NCBI GenBank assembly: GCA_040877545.1
Contig: JBBDNN010000107.1
Coordinates: 1 to 9,688 of the forward strand
From: Gracilimonas sp040877545
GTDB lineage: Bacteria > Bacteroidota > Rhodothermia > Balneolales > Balneolaceae
Direction: 5' to 3'
DNA: 9,688 nucleotides
Positions 6,119 to 9,688 of this stretch are shown in pieces. The stretch's first letter is position 1, and each line of letters starts with the position of its first letter. The notes below the pieces were generated by a model. That model saw only the letters and a list, made by a program, of their open reading frames with translations, had not been told where the DNA came from and did not search any database. The position numbers and the translations under genes were made by a program.

Positions 6119-6904
6119 TTAATATAAGAGTTCAATGGGTGTTTTATACCCCAAGGATTTATGGGGTCGGTGGTGGTTATAATCGTACATCCATTGCTGG
6201 GTTTTGGTTCGCACTTCATCTAAGGTTTTAAAGACATAGGCATTCAGCAGTTCTTGACGAATGCTTCCATTTAGTCGTTCGATATAAGCGTTTTGCGTGG
6301 GTTTACCCGGTTGGATAAAAGCCAACGTGATCTGATGCTCCTTGCACCACTGGTCGAGTTTTTGAGATATAAATTCCGGGCCATTATCCACCCGGATCAT
6401 CTTCGGAAGCCCTCGGGTTTCCTTGAGTTGGTTGAGCACGCGAATGACCCGCAAGGCGGGCAAACTCGTGTCGGTTTCGATCCACAGCACTTGCCGGTTG
6501 TAATCATCAATCACATTCAGCAGCCGATAGCTGCGCCCATCCCACAGGCTGTCGTGCATAAAGTCCAGGCTCCACACCTGATTGGCTTCTTCGGGTTGAA
6601 AGAGGGTTTGTTTAGCACGTGCAGGTAGGCGTTTCTTGGCTCTGCGTCGGATGTTTAATCCCAGCATTGTGTAGACCCGGTAGATCCGCTTGTGGTTCCA
6701 ATCTAACCCCTGATGGCGAATTCTCCAGTAACAGCTCCAAAAACCGATAGAAGGATGACGCTCTACTAACGCCAGTAGCGCGTCAATGATCCGGCTGTCA
6801 TCTTTTGGCTTGTGCTCATAACTATAGGTGCTGCGGGGTAGGCCAACCGCCTTACAGCCCTGACGAATGGATACCTTATGCTCATCACGCATCTGAGTAA
6901 CCAT
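6119..6904 (-). CDS. IS3-family transposase OrfB (DDE integrase domain)
   Basis: The protein opens with the HTH_21-type segment (RQGCKAVGLPRSTYSY and GFWSCYWRIRHQG), followed by an rve integrase core. The DDE triad is visible as SLD in VWSLDFMHD, D in RVDNGPEF, and E in IERLNGS, with the usual spacing, and the protein ends GYKTPIELLY, standard for the family. It is normally made as an OrfAB fusion by -1 slippage near the end of orfA: the frame upstream of the listed ATG stays open (KAVSPDLKRE) back to the slippery site. It cuts and joins IS ends through a circular intermediate. It appears complete, with no lost catalytic residue. Confidence 0.93.
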   Translation of the reverse strand: MVTQMRDEHKVSIRQGCKAVGLPRSTYSYEHKPKDDSRIIDALLALVERHPSIGFWSCYWRIRHQGLDWNHKRIYRVYTMLGLNIRRRAKKRLPARAKQTLFQPEEANQVWSLDFMHDSLWDGRSYRLLNVIDDYNRQVLWIETDTSLPALRVIRVLNQLKETRGLPKMIRVDNGPEFISQKLDQWCKEHQITLAFIQPGKPTQNAYIERLNGSIRQELLNAYVFKTLDEVRTKTQQWMYDYNHHRPHKSLGYKTPIELLY

Positions 6905-6924
6905 TTCCCGCTTGAGGTCAGGAC

Positions 6925-7191
6925 TTACAGCTTTTTTTCCATTACATCCTTGAGGGCATGATGGACTAAGCTTAAATCGGCATACATACGCTTCAGGCGG
7001 TGGTTCTCAGCCTCTAACTCTTTCAGGCGGGTTAGCTCATTTACACTCATGCCACCATATTTAGCTTTCCAGTTATAAAAAGTAGCAGGACTAATTCCAT
7101 GTTCACGAGCCAGGTCGGCAACTTTCCGTCCCTGCTCATGTTGAGAAAGGATAGAGATGATTTGAGATTCGGTAAAACGTGTTTTCTTCAT
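6925..7191 (-). CDS. IS3-family transposase OrfA (HTH protein)
   Basis: An 88-aa protein starting MKKTRFTESQIISIL with a helix-turn-helix (VADLAREHGISPATFYNWKAKYGG). A leucine-zipper-like helix follows (LKELEAENHRLKRMYADLSLVHHALKDVM) and brings OrfA and OrfAB together. It binds the terminal repeats and regulates transposition. The length and the GGMSV/LKELEAEN signature fit the IS407-type orfA. It ends in GAA AAA AAG CTG TAA, which contains the frameshift site. Confidence 0.93.
   Translation of the reverse strand: MKKTRFTESQIISILSQHEQGRKVADLAREHGISPATFYNWKAKYGGMSVNELTRLKELEAENHRLKRMYADLSLVHHALKDVMEKKL
6931..6937 (-). promoter_or_regulatory. -1 programmed frameshift heptamer (A AAA AAG)
   Basis: In the orfA frame the codons GAA AAA AAG precede CTG TAA, giving the A_AAA_AAG slippery heptamer. 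Slipping back one base continues as KKAVSPDLKRE into the orfB frame without a stop, which is how IS3-family elements make the OrfAB transposase. Confidence 0.8.
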
Positions 7192-7211
7192 TGGTCAAAA
7201 GTAAGGGTTTT

Positions 7212-7249
7212 TTCTACTTTAGACCGGACGAATTATAGGGAAGCTGACA
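7212..7249 (-). repeat. IS terminal inverted repeat (orfA side)
   Basis: On the minus strand starts TGTCAGCTTCCC and shares GTCCGGT-like and GTAGAA blocks with the opposite end. The orfA start codon lies about 20 bp inside it, so the transposase promoter is probably within or just beside this end. Confidence 0.85.
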
Positions 7250-7463
7250 GACTAAACTTGTAAATATCAGAAATATCAAGCTCAATTATCTCTGATAAAC
7301 TTTCCTGAGGAAGAACTGATTTTAGTGTTTTTAATTCTTTCTTTGCACAATGTTGACCAAAGTTGATAAATAAAGGACTTACATTTATATCCTGGTTTTC
7401 AAGCCAGTAGAACATTGTAGTAGAATCTAAACCACCGGAGGCCAAAAGAATCCCGTTATTCAT
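7233..7463 (-). pseudogene. queC-like PP-loop protein, 5' fragment truncated by IS
   Basis: The first 71 codons are genuine; the last few before the stop at 7233 are IS sequence. MNNGILLASGGLDSTT is the SGGxDS PP-loop of QueC (7-cyano-7-deazaguanine synthase) and related ATP pyrophosphatases, followed by FINFGQH, which matches the QueC 'DYGQ' region. Intact QueC uses ATP and ammonia to turn 7-carboxy-7-deazaguanine into preQ0. QueC-like relatives in defence operons (Cap9 of type IV CBASS, QatC) may instead act on a partner protein. The ATG overlaps the stop of the kinase-transferase fusion by 8 nt (ATGAATAA). With the C-terminal fragment at 6013-6071 it accounts for only about 90 of about 220 residues, so the enzyme is dead in this strain. 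Confidence 0.8.
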
Positions 7464-8787
7464 TTAAGTTCTCCATTTTTGCTAGTTGATTAAATGTTTC
7501 GGAAATAACATGATCCAAATCGGATGTTAGCAAATCAGGTGTACCTGATATCATACAGTTATTAGCAATGTTATAAGGGTCCCATACAATGGTTGGGATG
7601 CCTTGTCCGCTTCCAATTCCTATTTCAATTAATGTCCCGGGATCATTAAATAGTAAAACCGCAATTATTAATGAGCAGTTTTGGAGCAAGGCTACGTCTT
7701 TATTATACAACTCTTTTTTTCTTTCTTTCGAAGCATCAATTTCCATTTCTCCGAACAACTTTACAGGCCTCATAGGAGTAAAATTATGATACGTCAGGGC
7801 GTTGCATAATGTGTCTATCAGATTTGTCTCAACATCATTAAAATCTGGAGCTGCAACATAAATTTGATGTTCCTTCCTCTTTTCCCAAGGTAGACTAACA
7901 GATGGTAATTGTTCAATGTTCGATAAGTCAGAATTAATGATTCGATTTGCTTCTCGCTTAAAATCATCAACATATTTTGTTGATGCATATTCCAAAGCTA
8001 TCCAAGAGCAGATTGACAGTGTTTGAGACAATCCATACTGATACTGAAAAGCGATAAAGGTGGCATCAAATACATCACCTACTCCAACCGAATGTTCAAT
8101 GGGTTGAGTTTGAGAACCACATGAAAAGAACCTTTTAGTATTAAATTCATAACCTCTCGTACCACCCCTATTTTCTTTTAAGATTACCCGATCAGTTATA
8201 CCTTGAAAGAGGTTGCAAAAATCTAAGAAGTCATCACTATAGTGTTTATTAAAGAGCGTTGATGAAGTGGATATGAATAAATTTTTAAATTCTACACTTA
8301 AATCTGGGATTTGATTTATCTCATTAATATTATTTGCGATATCTATACTGATTTTAGCCTCAGCCGATGATTTTAAGATATTCTTTAAGTCGTAGTTACC
8401 TGTTATGGCTAATAAATTTTTGTACGACTCTTTATTCCAGATTGAAATGCTTTTATCGTTATAATCTATTTTGATCTCATCACGAAGTAAAAAATCGTAG
8501 CCCTGATCTCCAGTTTCTTTTTCTTCACCAATTAAAAAAACATATGGGGCTCCAGACACTGAGCCAAGTTTAAAAAGATTATTCGCACCATGTTTATTTA
8601 AATAATCACTTACGAGCTCGTCTAAGTAATTTGGACAAAAAAAGGCTACATCATACTCTATGCCTAGAGCCCATAATGCTCGGGCAGCGTGTACAATCCC
8701 TCCAAGTCGAAGCTTGGTGTCTTCTGAATTTCGAGATACGTCTAATACTACATCACCAAGTAGACAAATGTTTGGTTTAGGCATCAT
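7456..8787 (-). CDS. PfkB-family kinase / nucleoside 2-deoxyribosyltransferase fusion
   Basis: Residues 1-285 look like a PfkB/ribokinase-fold sugar or nucleoside kinase: GD and RLGG29-30 near the N-terminus, then the GVGD238VFDATF signature holding the catalytic Asp. Residues 308-435 look like a nucleoside 2-deoxyribosyltransferase: IYVAAPDF at 309-316, and NDPGTLIE388IGIGSGQGIPTIVW, where E388 would be the nucleophile that attacks the deoxyribosyl C1'. Together the domains suggest handling of a (deoxy)nucleoside or base, for example exchanging and phosphorylating a 7-deazaguanine nucleoside; this substrate is a guess from the neighbour QueC. The start could be either of two adjacent ATGs (ATGATG). 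The first is used. The ancestral upstream gene ended inside this start (see 8777-8848). At the other end its stop overlaps queC. The protein is soluble with no signal peptide and all key residues intact. Confidence 0.8.
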   Translation of the reverse strand: MMPKPNICLLGDVVLDVSRNSEDTKLRLGGIVHAARALWALGIEYDVAFFCPNYLDELVSDYLNKHGANNLFKLGSVSGAPYVFLIGEEKETGDQGYDFLLRDEIKIDYNDKSISIWNKESYKNLLAITGNYDLKNILKSSAEAKISIDIANNINEINQIPDLSVEFKNLFISTSSTLFNKHYSDDFLDFCNLFQGITDRVILKENRGGTRGYEFNTKRFFSCGSQTQPIEHSVGVGDVFDATFIAFQYQYGLSQTLSICSWIALEYASTKYVDDFKREANRIINSDLSNIEQLPSVSLPWEKRKEHQIYVAAPDFNDVETNLIDTLCNALTYHNFTPMRPVKLFGEMEIDASKERKKELYNKDVALLQNCSLIIAVLLFNDPGTLIEIGIGSGQGIPTIVWDPYNIANNCMISGTPDLLTSDLDHVISETFNQLAKMENLNE

Positions 8788-8848
8788 TCGGTGTTATATC
8801 AACTGATATACGAGGAGTTGGTGAAGTGCTTGATGAAGATATAGCGCC
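8777..8848 (-). pseudogene. ancestral 3' end of the MGSTGSG gene, after the amber codon
   Basis: Directly after the TAG at 8849-8851 the same frame continues for 23 sense codons (GAISSSSTSPTPRISVDITP...) to a TAA at 8777-8779. The new end overlaps the ATGATG of the kinase-transferase gene, matching the overlapping style of every other junction in this operon. The composition is protein-like. Together these indicate one gene of about 125 codons broken by a single nonsense change (for example TCG to TAG). Confidence 0.6.
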
Positions 8849-9154
8849 CTAATAATTAAACCCATCATCCATGCAAAATTTCAAATAGTTATAAGCTGTT
8901 GGTAGATTCCCAATAGCAGTACCATCATCTAACACAGCTATAATCCTTTTTTTGAAACTAAGACTGACAGACTCACCTGAGGAGGGTACGCTATCATTTT
9001 GTTCATAGAATTTTGATGTCCCCACGTCTTCTAAATGAGTTGAGAATGCTTTTCCGCACTTGTCTTCACCACTTGCCCCACCATCTTTACCTGAGGAATC
9101 TGTTGATTTTTTACCCGAATAATCTGATAATCTTCCTGATCCTGTACTTCCCAT
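8849..9154 (-). CDS. small Gly/Ser-rich partner protein, MGSTGSG N-terminus (QatB-like), amber-truncated
   Basis: This 101-aa frame starts MGSTGSGRLSDYSG, followed by a Ser/Gly/Asp-rich disordered stretch (to about residue 30). A compact alpha/beta part then begins at EDKCGKAFSTHLEDV, with strands SVSLSFKKRIIAVL and a final GNLPTAYNYLKFCMDDGF. An exposed Gly2 after Met removal and a glycine-rich tail would suit a modifiable N-terminus. I recall that QueC-like enzymes in type IV CBASS and Qat systems have been reported to attach a deazaguanine to the N-terminus of a partner protein, which would make this the substrate; I cannot check this here. It is the first gene of the operon with PfkB-NDT, QueC and glycosylase. 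An in-frame TAG ends it early, and 23 coding-like codons follow, so it was probably 125 aa. Whether the short form works is unknown. Confidence 0.65.
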   Translation of the reverse strand: MGSTGSGRLSDYSGKKSTDSSGKDGGASGEDKCGKAFSTHLEDVGTSKFYEQNDSVPSSGESVSLSFKKRIIAVLDDGTAIGNLPTAYNYLKFCMDDGFNY

Positions 9155-9174
9155 GTTATTGTTTTTGTGAATGG

Positions 9175-9230
9175 TTGGCTTAATGTGTGAAAGTTCATAA
9201 AGCTTATCAATATGTATTTGTTGGCTTAAT
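9175..9230 (-). promoter_or_regulatory. repeat pair upstream of the QueC-like operon
   Basis: Two exact copies of TTGGCTTAAT (9175-9184 and 9221-9230) lie 46 bp apart, just upstream of the operon's first start codon at 9154. Their placement suits an operator pair or promoter-proximal binding site, but no consensus promoter is clear and function is a guess. Confidence 0.25.
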
Positions 9231-9240
9231 TGATAAATTT

Positions 9241-9378
9241 TTATGCGGTTATGTCATAACAATCTTTATCTGAATGTATCTGTGTCCTACCAACCAATAA
9301 AGCTATCTCAACATACACACTCCCAATGGCTTCTACTATAGCTAGGATAATATTCACTGTTTCATCCAACTCACTGCA
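9241..9378 (-). pseudogene. possible 45-codon tail of a lost gene
   Basis: A minus-strand frame between a TAA (just beyond 9378) and the TAA at 9241-9243 reads ELDETVNIILAIVEAIG, then VYVEIALLVGRTQIHS and KDCYDITA. There is no ATG; only a TTG codon is available. Composition is protein-like and amphipathic, but the family is not recognised. In the adjacent upstream frame the peptide CKFQGLELPEDLMQ ends at a TGA that overlaps this start, so a frameshifted older gene is possible. The rest of the 480-bp stretch from 9155 to 9636 shows no gene. Confidence 0.25.
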
Positions 9379-9533
9379 TTAAATCTTCGGGCAGTTCTAA
9401 TCCTTGAAATTTACATCGCAGTAGATAAGCTCATCACGAGAGTATTTTTAGATTTCACGCTCAAAAAACTCTAATCAAAATGAGTTAATGAATGTAGATT
9501 AATACATATAAGAGAAAAGACACCCGGTATTCT

Positions 9534-9555
9534 GTTACCCAAATGTTACCCAAAT
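9534..9555. repeat. tandem 11-bp repeat GTTACCCAAAT x2
   Basis: Two perfect copies back to back, followed by a partial AAATTTGG. The motif lies about 80 bp from the 3' end of the tRNA-Arg gene; a nearby ACACCCG (9520-9526) copies the first bases of the tRNA acceptor complement (9641-9647). It may mark an old integration boundary, but this is not established. Confidence 0.6.
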
Positions 9556-9590
9556 TTGGAAAAATGCCTTTAAATAATCGAGAGATTTTG

Positions 9591-9630
9591 AAAATAAAAA
9601 AGCCTATAAATAATTGTTATTCATAGGCTT
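9591..9630 (-). terminator. intrinsic terminator of tRNA-Arg
   Basis: Just after the tRNA 3' end, on the minus strand, a long stem is formed by AAGCCTAT...AATAA and its near-complement, centred on a short AT loop, with AAGCCTAT/ATAGGCTT at its base. It is followed by TTTTTATTTT. The position (6 nt past the CCA) and the T-run make it a confident Rho-independent terminator. Confidence 0.85.
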
Positions 9631-9636
9631 GAGTAG

Positions 9637-9688
9637 TGGTACACCCGACAAGATTCGAACTTGTAACCGCCTGATTCGTAGTCAGGTA
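9637..9688 (-). tRNA. tRNA-Arg (anticodon ACG), 3' portion, truncated by window edge
   Basis: The minus strand reads an anticodon arm CCTGA-CTACGAA-TCAGG (anticodon ACG), then a variable region CGGTT and a T-arm ACAAG-TTCGAAT-CTTGT. It ends with the acceptor strand CGGGTGT, the discriminator A and an encoded CCA. The D arm and 5' acceptor strand lie beyond the window. ACG is expected to be edited to ICG and to read CGU, CGC and CGA. tRNA genes are common targets of integrating elements, which fits the accessory character of the neighbouring genes. Confidence 0.92.

Larger units (their letters stand above)
6072..7249 (-). mobile_element. IS3-family insertion sequence (IS407-like group), about 1.18 kb
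   Basis: The element has TG...CA ends with matching terminal inverted repeats and two overlapping-phase transposase frames with a -1 frameshift site between them, all typical of IS3-family elements; the orfA sequence style fits the IS407 group. Its base composition is visibly richer in G+C than the flanking genes, suggesting recent arrival from a different background. It sits inside the queC-like gene. No target-site duplication can be found (left flank GGCAC, right flank GACTA), which fits deletion of neighbouring DNA after insertion. Both reading frames look intact, so it may still be active. Confidence 0.9.

Noticed and set aside
6013..6219. A 68-aa minus-strand frame starting inside the IS and ending at the glycosylase start
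   Set aside because: Its first 49 or so codons are antiphase transposon sequence; only the last part after 6072 belongs to the queC remnant.
6293..6628. A 111-aa plus-strand frame antisense to OrfB
   Set aside because: It lies wholly within the transposase gene on the opposite strand and has no recognisable domain, so it is a shadow.
7589..7789. A 66-aa plus-strand frame antisense to the PfkB-NDT gene
   Set aside because: It overlaps the conserved transferase active-site region on the other strand and shows no independent support.
8795..8810. Perfect inverted repeat TATATCA-AC-TGATATA upstream of the PfkB-NDT start
   Set aside because: It lies in the ancestral coding tail of the preceding gene and has no poly-T or promoter context, so a chance AT-rich palindrome is more likely than an operator.
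5408..9154. Calling the operon a complete type IV CBASS
   Set aside because: No CD-NTase or TGT-like gene and no recognisable CBASS effector is present; only the QueC-like and OGG-like parts match.
1..9688. CRISPR array or phage structural genes
   Set aside because: No regularly spaced repeats and no capsid, tail, terminase or integrase genes were seen.

Overview
The window looks like accessory DNA from a Bacteroidota genome. This is inferred from low GC, start codons without clear Shine-Dalgarno sequences and the protein families present; no marker gene confirms it. A tRNA-Arg gene at the right edge, several dense defence-like gene clusters, gene remnants and an insertion sequence suggest a genomic island with high turnover beside a tRNA.

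Region 1 (1-3103, + strand): the end of an HNH nuclease, a 325-aa protein with a HEPN-type R-x4-H motif, then a HipA-like kinase lacking the usual N-terminal domain. The kinase overlaps by 8 nt a small gene that resembles that missing HipA N-terminal domain. The last two look like a split HipT/HipS-type pair in kinase-first order, with no HipB-like regulator in view.

Region 2 (3104-3654): a graveyard with no intact gene. It holds two minus-strand peptide remnants and the C-terminal end of a type III restriction (Res) subunit.

Region 3 (3655-5168, - strand): a tightly packed three-gene operon encoding an unrecognised 191-aa soluble protein, a three-helix membrane protein and a HEPN protein with R-x5-H. 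This is a candidate undescribed toxin or abortive-infection module. A 48-bp direct repeat (43/48 identical) flanks this cassette together with the Res remnant.

Region 4 (5408-9154, - strand): a second operon, read right to left: a small Gly/Ser-rich protein starting MGSTGSG; a PfkB kinase/nucleoside 2-deoxyribosyltransferase fusion; a QueC-like PP-loop enzyme; and an HhH-GPD DNA glycosylase-like protein. The ancestral genes overlapped, and the cluster ends in a hairpin terminator. QueC-like and OGG/HhH-GPD proteins together recall the accessory genes of type IV CBASS, and QueC-like plus a small partner recalls QatB/QatC. No CD-NTase, ATPase or TatD gene is visible. The operon is damaged: an IS3-family element (6072-7249), with a probable adjacent deletion, removed most of queC, and an in-frame amber codon cuts the first gene 24 codons before its ancestral stop.

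Region 5 (9155-9688): no intact gene; a possible decayed 45-codon tail, a tandem GTTACCCAAAT repeat, a strong terminator and the 3' part of tRNA-Arg(ACG).
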